Of a DNA stretch of 24,206 nt, positions 1 to 8,976 are shown one piece after another. How positions within the stretch are numbered: position 1 is the first letter of the stretch; every line of letters begins with the position of its first letter. The DNA comes from Fibrobacter sp. UBA4373 (GTDB lineage: Bacteria; Fibrobacterota; Fibrobacteria; Fibrobacterales; Fibrobacteraceae): assembly GCA_002390045.1 (NCBI GenBank), contig DGSB01000072.1:8060-32265 (forward strand), written 5' to 3'. The notes beneath the pieces were generated by a model. It saw only the letters and a list, made by a program, of their open reading frames with translations. It was not told where the DNA came from and made no database searches. The position numbers and the translations under genes are program-made.

Positions 1-19
1 CCGTTTCGGGAGCCTTTTC
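1..19 (+). terminator. Partial rho-independent terminator at the left edge
   Basis: The first bases read CCG-TTT-CGGGAGCC followed by TTTT. This looks like the loop, 3' arm and T-tract of a hairpin whose 5' arm (expected GGCTCCCG) lies before the window. It would end a plus-strand gene to the left that converges on galE, and could also serve galE in the other direction. The 5' arm cannot be seen, so this is an inference. Confidence 0.4.
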
Positions 20-40
20 TGTTTGAATTTCAAAATGGAT

Positions 41-1024
41 TTACTTGCCGAGTCCATTGGCGAGGTAAGCCTTCCAGGTTGTGGAAAGGATCGTGTCGAG
101 ATCGGAATATTTGGCTTCCCATCCGAGGATTTCCTTTGCCTTGGCCGGATTGGCGATCAGGCTTGCCGGGTCGCCCGGGCGGCGTTCCACGATGCGGTAG
201 GGAACCTTTTTGCCGGATGCCTTTTCGGCGCCGTGGATAATGTCGAGAACGCTTGCGCCAGTCTGTGTTCCGAGGTTCACGACGAGGCTCTGGTTGTTCT
301 TTTGTAAGTAATCGAAAGCCATTTTATGACCGCGGGCAAGGTCGTTCACGTGGATGTAGTCGCGGACGCCTGTTCCGTCGGCGGTGTCGTAGTCGTTGCC
401 AAAGACGAGCACTTCTTTGCGCTTGCCGGTCAAGGCTTCCATGACGACCGGGATCAGGTTCGCCGGATTCTTTTCGAGACCGGTGATACGCCCTTGAACG
501 TCGTAACCGGCTGCGTTAAAGTAGCGGAGAGCGGCAAACTTGATGCCACGCAGATCGTCGTACCACTTGAGGAACTTTTCGATGGCGAGCTTTGTAAAAC
601 CGTAGTAGTTTTCCGGATCGGTCGGGTGCTTTTCGTCGACCGGCATGTATTTGGGAGAACCGTAGGTAGCGGCGGAGCTTGAAAATACGATGTACTTCAC
701 ATGGTGAGCCGCGGCGGCGTTCAGAATGTTCACGGAACCGGTGATGTTGTTCACGCTGTACTTTTCCGGATTCGTCATGGATTCGCCTGCCGCCTTGAAT
801 GCGGCGAGATGCACGAGACCTTCGGGCTTGAAACTGCTGAAGAACGCATCGAGTTCTGCGGTGTTCAAAATATCACCCTGGGTAAAGCCGGCTTCCGGGA
901 AAAGGTTCTGCTTTAAGCCGGAAGAAAGATTGTCAAAAACGTGGACTTCGTGCCCGGCGTCCAAAAGTTCGCGGACGGTGTGGGATCCGATGTAGCCTGC
1001 GCCACCAATTACTGCAATTTTCAT
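41..1024 (-). CDS. galE: UDP-glucose 4-epimerase GalE
   Basis: GalE interconverts UDP-glucose and UDP-galactose with bound NAD in the cytoplasm, supplying galactose for surface polysaccharide and linking galactose use to glycolysis. The 327-residue product is an extended short-chain dehydrogenase. It has the N-terminal NAD-binding GGAGYIGSH at residues 7-15, the SSSAATYG stretch at 115-122 with the catalytic Ser/Thr region, and the YxxxK pair Tyr141/Lys145 in YYGFTK. Its length is close to the usual 330-340. The start is supported by an AGAGG ribosome site (minus strand, 1032-1036) about 7 bases upstream. It lies 39 bases downstream of the uup stop on the same strand with no terminator between, so the two genes are probably co-transcribed. 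The family call is firm; a related epimerase acting on another nucleotide sugar cannot be excluded. Confidence 0.93.
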   Translation of the reverse strand: MKIAVIGGAGYIGSHTVRELLDAGHEVHVFDNLSSGLKQNLFPEAGFTQGDILNTAELDAFFSSFKPEGLVHLAAFKAAGESMTNPEKYSVNNITGSVNILNAAAAHHVKYIVFSSSAATYGSPKYMPVDEKHPTDPENYYGFTKLAIEKFLKWYDDLRGIKFAALRYFNAAGYDVQGRITGLEKNPANLIPVVMEALTGKRKEVLVFGNDYDTADGTGVRDYIHVNDLARGHKMAFDYLQKNNQSLVVNLGTQTGASVLDIIHGAEKASGKKVPYRIVERRPGDPASLIANPAKAKEILGWEAKYSDLDTILSTTWKAYLANGLGK

Positions 1025-1063
1025 AATTCTGCCTCTAGGCTTAAAATAGATAAATGTTTTCTT

Positions 1064-2824
1064 TTAACCGATGTTGTCGAGAATTTCAAAGCGCTCATAG
1101 GCGTTTTCGAGGAGTTTTTCCTTTTCGGCGAGTTTTCCCTGAACTTCAATTAATTTGGTTGCGTTCGTGTAAACCTCTTCGGTACCGAGGAGAGTTTGCA
1201 ATTCTGTGATTTCGGCTTCGAGCTTTTCGATGGTTTCGGGGAGCGCTTGGTATTCGCGTTCTTCCTTGTAGCTGCGCTTCTTTTTTTCTTTGACGCGCGT
1301 TACGGTTTCTGCCTTTGTTGCCGTGGAACTTGCCAAAGCTTCTTTTTCGCGGAGCTTCTTGATTTCTGCGTAATCGGAATATCCGCCGACGTTCTCATGG
1401 ATGTTTCCGACTCCTTCAAAGCCTAAGATTTCCGTGGCGACGTTATCGAGAAAATCGCGGTCGTGGCTCACGGTGATGACGGTACCTTTATATTCTGCGA
1501 GAAGGTCCGCTAAAAGGTCGAGAGTTTCCATGTCGAGATCATTCGTCGGTTCGTCAAGGACGAGAATGTTCGATGGGTGCGAAAAAAGGCATGCGAGAAG
1601 CAGGCGGTTTCTTTCTCCGCCGGAAAGCGCGCTGATTGGACCGCGGGCGCGTTCTGCGGTAAAGAGAAAGTCTTGCAAGTAACTCAAGACGTGGCGCTTT
1701 TGACCGTTCAATACCACATATTCCTGACCATCGCCGATATTTTCGATCAAAGATTTGTCTTCGCGAAGGCGTGTGCGCATTTGGTCAAAGTAAGCGATCT
1801 GCAAATTCGTGCCGAGACGAACGGAACCGCTTTGAGGTTCAAGCTCTCCTAAAAGAATCTTGAGCAAAGTTGTTTTTCCGCAACCGTTCGGCCCGACGAT
1901 GCCGACGCGGTCACCGCGTGAAATTTCTGTAGAAAAATCCTGGATTAAAGGCTTGCCTTCGTACGAGTACGAAACGTTTTCAGCTCGCACGACGAGCCTT
2001 CCGGAACGCTCCGCTTCGGTGATTTGCATTTTCACGTTACCGGTGCGGTTCCTGCGGTCGGCGCGTTCCTTGCGCATGCGGATGAGGGCGCGGACGCGGC
2101 CTTCGTTGCGCGTTCTGCGGGCTTGAATTCCCTTGCGAATCCAGACTTCTTCTTCTGCAAGGCGCTTGTCGAATAATTTGTTCGCTTTTTCTTCTTCAGC
2201 GAGAGCGGCATCGCGGTGACGTACAAATTCATCGTAGGGGAAATCCCAGGAACGGACACGCCCTCGGTCAAGTTCTAGAATGCGCGTGGCGAGCCTGCGG
2301 ACAAATGCACGGTCGTGACTGATAAACAGGACGGTACACTGGGTGCGGGATAGAACGCTTTCGAGCCACTGGATGCTTGGAATGTCCAAATGGTTTGTCG
2401 GTTCGTCGAGCAAAAGTAAATCCGGTTCCTGGGCGATTGCCTTGGCGAAAAGGACACGGCGCTTTTGACCGCCAGAAAGCGAATCGTAAAGGGCTTCCGG
2501 GTCTATGCCCGTTTTGCCGAGAATGTCTTCGCCGGCGGTATGCCTTTCTGCGGTGTTCCCGATGACGATATCGCGGACTGTGCCTTCGATGTGGGCAGGA
2601 ATTTCTTGGATCAGACGGGCTGCGCGCAAACCGTTCTTTCGGATAATTTCTCCGGAATTGGCTTCCATTTCGCCCGCAATGATTTTGAGGAGTGTACTTT
2701 TCCCTTCGCCATTGCGGCCCATGAGGCAAACGCGTTCTCCTTCGTTAATGTCGAACGATACGGAGTCAAGAAGAGGAGGGTCGCTAAAACGGAGAGTCAG
2801 ATTTTTGACGGAAAGTAAAGCCAT
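1064..2824 (-). CDS. uup: ABC-F family ATPase, Uup-type
   Basis: This is a soluble ABC-F protein of 586 residues with two ATPase domains and no membrane segments. Domain 1 has Walker A GRNGEGKST (36-44), signature SLSGGQ (115-120) and Walker B LLLLDEPTNHLD (136-147). Domain 2 has Walker A GPNGCGKTT (311-319), LSGGERNR (400-407) and Walker B ILVLDEPTNDLD (420-431). The linker holds the NVKMQITEAERSGRLV block around 264-278, and the C-terminus (about 510-580) is a Lys/Glu-rich coiled coil; both are typical of Uup. Known ABC-F proteins bind the ribosome or, for Uup, affect DNA transposition and ribosome function. The exact role here is not shown by sequence. It is divergent from glmM across 72 bases and lies upstream of galE. 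The ribosome site is weak (GAAG just before ATG). Confidence 0.9.
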   Translation of the reverse strand: MALLSVKNLTLRFSDPPLLDSVSFDINEGERVCLMGRNGEGKSTLLKIIAGEMEANSGEIIRKNGLRAARLIQEIPAHIEGTVRDIVIGNTAERHTAGEDILGKTGIDPEALYDSLSGGQKRRVLFAKAIAQEPDLLLLDEPTNHLDIPSIQWLESVLSRTQCTVLFISHDRAFVRRLATRILELDRGRVRSWDFPYDEFVRHRDAALAEEEKANKLFDKRLAEEEVWIRKGIQARRTRNEGRVRALIRMRKERADRRNRTGNVKMQITEAERSGRLVVRAENVSYSYEGKPLIQDFSTEISRGDRVGIVGPNGCGKTTLLKILLGELEPQSGSVRLGTNLQIAYFDQMRTRLREDKSLIENIGDGQEYVVLNGQKRHVLSYLQDFLFTAERARGPISALSGGERNRLLLACLFSHPSNILVLDEPTNDLDMETLDLLADLLAEYKGTVITVSHDRDFLDNVATEILGFEGVGNIHENVGGYSDYAEIKKLREKEALASSTATKAETVTRVKEKKKRSYKEEREYQALPETIEKLEAEITELQTLLGTEEVYTNATKLIEVQGKLAEKEKLLENAYERFEILDNIG

Positions 2825-2839
2825 GCTTCAAAAAATAGA

Positions 2840-2881
2840 AACTTACGCAGGGAAGAATTTTGTAACTTTACGGGGAAGTTA
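2840..2881. promoter_or_regulatory. Repeats in the uup/glmM divergent promoter region
   Basis: The 72-base gap between the divergent uup and glmM starts holds two similar blocks: AACTTACGCAGGGAAG (2840-2855) and AACTTTACGGGGAAG (2864-2878). The second overlaps an inverted repeat, TAACTT (2863-2868) and AAGTTA (2876-2881). Such repeats could bind a regulator serving both promoters. I see no clear -35/-10 pair, so this is a weak regulatory call. Confidence 0.25.
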
Positions 2882-2896
2882 TTTGGAAGGAATACT

Positions 2897-4240
2897 ATGT
2901 CTGTTTTAATGCGTTCTGTTTCAGGGATCCGCGGTATCGTTGGCGATACGCTTACCCCGACTGTTTTAACGAATCATGTTAAGGCTTTTTTGGAAGTGAC
3001 CGGTGCGCGTAAGGTCGTAATCGGACGCGATAGCCGTCCGACTGGCGAGGCGATCGTCTCGTATGTTTCGGGCCTTTGCCGCCTCGCCGGCGCCGACGTC
3101 ATCGACGTCGGACTTGCGACCACTCCGAGCGTGGAACTCTACGTTACCCGTCTGCATGCCGATGCGGGAATCATTATTACCGCTAGCCATAATCCTTTGG
3201 AATGGAACGCTCTCAAGTTCCTCGACCAAAAGGGCATTTTCCTTGGACCGGAAGAAGTCAAGGAACTTTTTGCCATCGCCGATTCCGGCAAGTTTATCTA
3301 CCCGGATTATCGCCAGATGGGGACTGCTGAAGTTTTGAAGGATGCCGACGCTTTCCACATTGACGACACGCTTGCGATTCCGTTTATCGATGTCGAAGCG
3401 ATTCGTGCAAAGCATTTCAAGGTGGCCGTGGATGCGGTGAACGGTGCAGGTTCTTACATTGTCCCGCGTCTGCTCGAAAAGCTCGGTTGCGAAGTCGTGC
3501 GTGTGAACTGCACTCCGGACGGTACGTTCCCGCGTGGACCGGAACCGATTCCGTCGAACCTTGTCGATTTGGGCAAGGCGGTGCGTGAAAATCATTGCGC
3601 TGTCGGTTTTGCGGTGGACCCGGATGCGGACCGTTGTGCGCTTGTCGACGGTAACGGCGAAGCGATCGGTGAAGAATATACGCTTGCCATTGCGACGGAA
3701 GGAGTCCTTTCGAAGAAGAAAGGCCCGGTTTGCGTGAACCTTTCTACGTCCCGCATGGCAGCAGACGTTGCCGAAAAGTTCGGTGTCGGATTCTCCCGAG
3801 CCAAGGTTGGCGAAGTGAATGTGAGCCTTCAGATGATGCAGGAAGGCTGCGTCGTCGGTGGTGAAGGCAACGGCGGCGTGATTTTGCCGGCGCTCCACTA
3901 CGGTCGTGACTCTCTCGTTTCCGCAGCTCTCGTCCTCGCATGGATGGCCGAAAATAACGGCGGTCCGGAAAAGTTCAAGGCGGAACATCCGAGCTATGCG
4001 ATGCCGAAGAAGAAGTTCCCGCTCGGCGATAAGCCGGTCAAGGAAATCTTTGACGAAGTGGCGAAGGAATTCTCGGGCTGGACCGCAGACACGCGCGACG
4101 GCCTTTGGCTCGGAAAGGACAAGAGCTTTGTCCATGTCCGCGCTTCGAATACGGAACCGGTGATTCGCGTGATTTCGGAAGCTCCGACGGAAGCGGAAGC
4201 CGAAGAACTTTGTGCAAGAGTGGAAGCGAAAATCAAGTAA
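2897..4240 (+). CDS. glmM: Phosphoglucosamine mutase-type sugar phosphomutase (GlmM)
   Basis: The 447-residue enzyme belongs to the alpha-D-phosphohexomutases. It has the phosphoserine loop TASHNP (Ser97), the metal loop DPDADR (241-246), the sugar-specificity loop GGEGNGG (321-327) and the phosphate-binding RASNTEPVIR (415-424). GlmM converts glucosamine-6-phosphate to glucosamine-1-phosphate for UDP-GlcNAc, peptidoglycan and lipid A. The function is inferred mainly from glmS, which begins 12 bases downstream and makes the substrate. The ASHNPLEWNALK and GEGNGG motifs resemble the Bacteroidota and archaeal mutases more than the classical bacterial GlmM, whose specificity loop is usually GEQSGH. 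A phosphomannomutase or phosphoglucomutase role is therefore possible. GGAAGGA (2885-2891) sits 5 bases before the ATG. Confidence 0.87.
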   Translation: MSVLMRSVSGIRGIVGDTLTPTVLTNHVKAFLEVTGARKVVIGRDSRPTGEAIVSYVSGLCRLAGADVIDVGLATTPSVELYVTRLHADAGIIITASHNPLEWNALKFLDQKGIFLGPEEVKELFAIADSGKFIYPDYRQMGTAEVLKDADAFHIDDTLAIPFIDVEAIRAKHFKVAVDAVNGAGSYIVPRLLEKLGCEVVRVNCTPDGTFPRGPEPIPSNLVDLGKAVRENHCAVGFAVDPDADRCALVDGNGEAIGEEYTLAIATEGVLSKKKGPVCVNLSTSRMAADVAEKFGVGFSRAKVGEVNVSLQMMQEGCVVGGEGNGGVILPALHYGRDSLVSAALVLAWMAENNGGPEKFKAEHPSYAMPKKKFPLGDKPVKEIFDEVAKEFSGWTADTRDGLWLGKDKSFVHVRASNTEPVIRVISEAPTEAEAEELCARVEAKIK

Positions 4241-4252
4241 AGGCTTGGGCTT

Positions 4253-6085
<1,833 letters not shown>

Positions 6086-6086
6086 T

Positions 6087-7433
6087 TTGAATCACGAAGT
6101 TCCAGAATCCTACGAGGTACACATCGGCGCGTTTGAAGGCCCGATGGACCTTCTGCTGTACTTGGTGCAGCAGAGTGAAGTGAAACCTGCCGATATTTCG
6201 ATTGCAGAAATCACGGACCAGTATCTTGAATGGATGAAGGATATTTCTAAGGCGGATCTTTCGCAGGCCGGTGACTTTTTGCTCATGGCGAGTCGCCTCA
6301 TGGCGATGAAGGTGCGGGAACTTTTACCGAAGGACCAGCGCACCGAGCAGGATGAAGCGGAAATAGACCTTTCCCGTGATGAACTCATTAAGCAGATGCT
6401 CGAATACCAACGCTACAAACAGGTGGCGAAGGAATTGCAGGGCATGGAAAATGACAACTTTGGATCTTGCTACCGTGGCCGCATGGAAAAAACGGAAAGC
6501 GAAGAAGACACTCTCGCCGATGCAAATATTTGGCAGCTCTTCCGCGCTTACCAGAAAATGCTCAAGACCCGGAATAGCGAGAGCGTGCATCACATTGAAC
6601 TCGATGATGTGACGATCGAAGACCGCCAACAGTTCATTTCGAATACGCTTCACCGTGAAGGCCGAGTTCTTTTCGAAGATCTTCTCGGGCGCGATCCGCT
6701 GCCGATCGTGACCGTCGTGACTTTTATGGCTTTGATGGAAATGATCAAAACCGATGAAGTCGTGTTCCGCCAGAGCGAACTTTTCGGAGCCATCTGGCTT
6801 TACCGCAAAAAGGACAATGCGGAATTCGCAGAAGAAATGGCGAATGAAACGCGCATTTATGAACCGGAACATGAATACAAACCGGGCATTCTCGAAAAGT
6901 TGCGTGAACGCGAACTGGTGCGAAATGATAAACAGCAGGCGACCCTTGATCAGGTAATGCGAACGGCTTCGCTCCTCGCTTCTCAGGGCAAGGCGATCAA
7001 GGACGAAGACATTATGGCCATGTTGAACGGCGAACTCGACATTGCGGCAATCGAAGCGGAATTGAACGCTGGGCAGTCGGATTCCGAATCGTCCGAGCCT
7101 TCTGACTCCGCAACATCCGAGCCTTCAGAAACGTCTTCCGCAGATGTCGCCCCTTCTTCTGAACCCTCCGAAGTTTCTCCTTCCGAACCTTCCGAAACTT
7201 TGGAAACTTCTTCTCAGGCGGGTGAAGCGTCTGAAACGGCGAATGCCTCTGTCGAAGAGGAAAACGTCGAAATTCGTGCAGAAGATGAAGCTTTAGACGA
7301 AGCCGCTGCCCAAGTGGAAGAATCCGAAATTGCGGCGAGCCTCGCTGAAAACGTAGAGCCCCCCATTCCTGAGGAGCTCTTGGAAGATGTGGAACCGGAC
7401 GACGCCGATTCCGATTCTCAACCCGAAACTTAA
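6087..7433 (+). CDS. scpA: Segregation and condensation protein ScpA with long C-terminal tail
   Basis: ScpA is the kleisin that bridges SMC heads in the bacterial condensin complex with ScpB, organising and segregating the chromosome. The N-terminus has the family motif FEGPMDLLLYLVQ (16-28), followed by the SMC-binding helical domain. The winged-helix domain lies near 175-240 (IVTVVTFMALMEMIKTDEVVF). The usual protein has about 250-270 residues; this one has 448. The extra part has a charged helical region (about 241-330), then a Ser/Glu/Pro-rich acidic tail (331-448) that is probably disordered. The start is TTG, one base after the glmS stop; the next Met is inside the conserved motif, so TTG is needed, and GGTGGA (6077-6082) is its ribosome site. 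The position suggests translational coupling to glmS. No scpB is in the window. Confidence 0.9.
   Translation: MNHEVPESYEVHIGAFEGPMDLLLYLVQQSEVKPADISIAEITDQYLEWMKDISKADLSQAGDFLLMASRLMAMKVRELLPKDQRTEQDEAEIDLSRDELIKQMLEYQRYKQVAKELQGMENDNFGSCYRGRMEKTESEEDTLADANIWQLFRAYQKMLKTRNSESVHHIELDDVTIEDRQQFISNTLHREGRVLFEDLLGRDPLPIVTVVTFMALMEMIKTDEVVFRQSELFGAIWLYRKKDNAEFAEEMANETRIYEPEHEYKPGILEKLRERELVRNDKQQATLDQVMRTASLLASQGKAIKDEDIMAMLNGELDIAAIEAELNAGQSDSESSEPSDSATSEPSETSSADVAPSSEPSEVSPSEPSETLETSSQAGEASETANASVEEENVEIRAEDEALDEAAAQVEESEIAASLAENVEPPIPEELLEDVEPDDADSDSQPET
7084..7203 (+). repeat. Degenerate Ser-Glu-Pro-Ser coding repeats in scpA
   Basis: The part of scpA that encodes SEPS-type repeats is itself repetitive. 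TCCGAGCCTTC occurs at 7092-7102 and 7116-7126, exactly 24 bases apart, and a near copy, TCCGAACCTTC, at 7182-7192. The encoded peptide repeats SEPS four times between residues 336 and 370. The pattern suggests expansion by slippage or duplication within the tail. Confidence 0.5.
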
Positions 7434-7714
7434 TCCCACTGGATTGTCGGCGGCGGATCTTTTAGATTCGGATTGTTTTTGGCCGCCTGGAATTTCTTTT
7501 CGATTTCCGAAAGCTTATTCTTTTCGCGCTCCCGCGCTTCTGCGAATTTTTTGTCCAAGTCGGAAGTCCGCGTTTTTTCCTTGGCGAGGAAATCTTCCAA
7601 GGACTGCCGTTCTTTTTTGAATTCCTTATGCTCTAAGACTTTGCCCGTATCGCGGTCGATGACAAGCGTCCCGTGGCACATCGGGCATTCGATTTCAAGA
7701 ATGGATGTGGCCAT
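7430..7714 (-). CDS. Small CxxC coiled-coil protein of unknown function
   Basis: I do not recognise this 94-residue protein. It starts with a short beta-like segment holding Cys10-Pro-Met-Cys13-His-Gly, then TLVIDRDTGKV, which resembles half of a zinc ribbon. From about residue 30 to 80 it is very rich in Lys and Glu with a heptad-like pattern, so a coiled coil is likely. The C-terminus is Pro-rich (DPPPTIQWD). One CxxC pair could bind zinc only in a dimer or with His14. Its ATG overlaps the stop of the YugP-like peptidase gene (TAATG), so the two are translationally coupled and may work together. At the other end its stop shares four bases with the scpA stop, tail to tail. Coding status is likely because of the overlap and composition. 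Confidence 0.7.
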   Translation of the reverse strand: MATSILEIECPMCHGTLVIDRDTGKVLEHKEFKKERQSLEDFLAKEKTRTSDLDKKFAEAREREKNKLSEIEKKFQAAKNNPNLKDPPPTIQWD

Positions 7715-8433
7715 TAGTCATCGTTCCTTCCGCCTAGAAGCCCTGCGCGGAGAGCCCAGTACAAGAGCTGGAGAATGGAAGAAACGGCTGCGGCTACATA
7801 GGTAAGGCCCGCGGCAAAAAGAACTCCCGAAACGACTTCACGTTCACGGCCCGGCGCAAGAATGTTCAAACGGGCAAGGCTTTTCTTTGCGCGGGAAGAC
7901 GCATCGAATTCCACCGGAACGGTCACAAGCGTAAAGAGCGTTGCGATGCCGAACAGCAAAACCCCGATTACCGCCACGTTTTGACCGATGCCCAATTTGC
8001 CTGCCGACATCAAAATGATACCGAGAATGACAAGCCACGGTCCAAAATTGGAGCCGATATTGGCTGCCGGCACAATCGCGGAACGGAGCCACATCGGAAA
8101 ATAATCCTGGGCGTGCTGAATCGCATGGCCGACTTCATGCGCGGCGACGCCAGCGGAACTGGCGCTGCGACCGTGGTAGACTTCGGACGAAAGGTTCAAC
8201 GTTTTGTCCATCGGATTGTAAAAGTCCGAAAGGAAGCCGCGGGTTTCCTGAATGCGCACGTCAAAAATTCCTGCATCGGCTAAAATGGCGGAAGCGACTT
8301 CGGCTCCGGTGAGGCCGCTTTGGATGCGAACTTTTTGGCCCGCATTGAACCGGGACTTCACCATCATAGAGACGATGCCGGAAAGGGCGAGCGTAAAGAG
8401 CAAAATGCCCATATAGAGAGGGTCAAACATCAT
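7714..8433 (-). CDS. YugP-type membrane zinc metallopeptidase
   Basis: This 239-residue protein matches the neutral zinc metallopeptidase family that includes Bacillus YugP (Pfam Zn_peptidase_2). It has the zinc-binding HEVGH at 99-103 and a downstream conserved PVEFDASSRAK, in which Glu175 is a candidate third ligand. Hydrophobic segments at about 6-26, 118-145, 152-172 and 201-227 suggest an integral inner-membrane protein with an N-terminal anchor. The substrate is not known. The start is ambiguous between two adjacent ATG codons (8433 or 8430); AAAAGGAG on the minus strand (8444-8451) fits the first with a 10-base spacer. An XRE regulator gene lies 77 bases upstream on the same strand and the CxxC coiled-coil gene overlaps the stop, so a three-gene unit is likely. 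Confidence 0.87.
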   Translation of the reverse strand: MMFDPLYMGILLFTLALSGIVSMMVKSRFNAGQKVRIQSGLTGAEVASAILADAGIFDVRIQETRGFLSDFYNPMDKTLNLSSEVYHGRSASSAGVAAHEVGHAIQHAQDYFPMWLRSAIVPAANIGSNFGPWLVILGIILMSAGKLGIGQNVAVIGVLLFGIATLFTLVTVPVEFDASSRAKKSLARLNILAPGREREVVSGVLFAAGLTYVAAAVSSILQLLYWALRAGLLGGRNDD

Positions 8434-8510
8434 AAGTCTAAATCTCCTTTTGACCCCTTCAAATTACACAAATTGTTTTTAAAAAAGGCGGATGTAGGCA
8501 AGAGATAAGC

Positions 8511-8813
8511 CTATTTTTCGTTCCATTGTGGGCCGCTAGGCTCTGCCGCCATGTGAATTTCGGACTTTTTGTCCAAATTTGCCATATTTTGCTCCATCAG
8601 GGCGCCGAAAGTGGACCACGAAGTCTTTGTTCCGGTAAGGATCTTTTGAATGGTTTCTAACGTGGTGGATTCATTGCAGGTCTCAAGCCGCGAAATGTGA
8701 GTCCTGGAAATGTCGCAAATCCGGGCCAAAGCTTCTTGGCTCAGATGGGCTTCGTTTCGCAGGTGAAGCAGAACGTTTCGGAACGCGCGGTTGATGAGAG
8801 GATGGTCGTCCAT
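8511..8813 (-). CDS. XRE-family helix-turn-helix transcriptional regulator
   Basis: This 100-residue protein has an N-terminal helix-turn-helix of the Cro/C1 type at about residues 10-65. The core LSQEALARICDISRTHISRLE contains the turn and recognition helix, followed by the usual closing helix (TLETIQKIL). The remaining 35 residues hold no recognised domain and may help dimerisation. It probably binds DNA as a dimer. It is divergent from the FKBP lipoprotein gene; two related inverted repeats lie in the gap, one across its own ribosome site (see 8817 and 8850). It lies upstream of the YugP-like gene with no strong terminator between, so it may control that operon and itself. It has no partner toxin gene next to it, which argues against an antitoxin. 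What signal it senses cannot be told. Confidence 0.85.
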   Translation of the reverse strand: MDDHPLINRAFRNVLLHLRNEAHLSQEALARICDISRTHISRLETCNESTTLETIQKILTGTKTSWSTFGALMEQNMANLDKKSEIHMAAEPSGPQWNEK

Positions 8814-8816
8814 TGA

Positions 8817-8828
8817 AACCTAATGGTA
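8817..8828. promoter_or_regulatory. Candidate operator 2, over the XRE ribosome site
   Basis: AACC-TAAT-GGTA is an imperfect inverted repeat with the same half-site and the same 4-base spacer as the perfect repeat at 8850-8867. It begins 3 bases upstream of the XRE ATG, over its AGG ribosome site. Binding here would block XRE transcription or translation. The two sites are 36 bases apart centre to centre. Inferred from sequence only. Confidence 0.35.
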
Positions 8829-8849
8829 TCAAAAAGGGATCTGGAATCC

Positions 8850-8867
8850 TGCAACCGATAGGTTGCA
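8850..8867. promoter_or_regulatory. Candidate operator 1, perfect 7-bp inverted repeat
   Basis: TGCAACC-GATA-GGTTGCA is a perfect inverted repeat of 7-base arms around a 4-base spacer, in the gap between the divergent XRE and FKBP genes. Size and position fit a dimeric XRE-type repressor. TTGCAA (8864-8869) overlaps its right arm and could be a -35 element for the FKBP gene, with TAACAG (8887-8892) 17 bases on as a poor -10. If so, the regulator would also touch FKBP expression. Confidence 0.5.
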
Positions 8868-8976
8868 AATCGAAAAGACCGGATTTTAACAGAAATGAGA
8901 CGTTTTCATGAATTCTTTGGGCGGGAATATTTTATCTTATGGGCACACGAATAGACTTGCAAAAAGGATAAAGAAA

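Noticed and set aside
2966..4135. 389-codon open frame on the minus strand opposite glmM
   Set aside because: It is fully antisense to a clearly conserved gene, has no family motif or ribosome site, and is Arg/His/Phe-rich as expected from the mirror of GAA/AAG-biased codons.
4241..4252. glmS ribozyme upstream of glmS
   Set aside because: Only 12 bases separate glmM and glmS, far too few for the ribozyme.
8496..8512. TAGGC...GCCTA hairpin after the XRE gene as a terminator
   Set aside because: The stem is only 5 bases and the T-run on the minus strand is 9 bases away, so it would terminate poorly at best.
8908..8976. Upstream in-frame ATG for the FKBP gene
   Set aside because: It would put 23 residues before a perfect lipoprotein signal peptide, and the ATG at 8977 has a good ribosome site.
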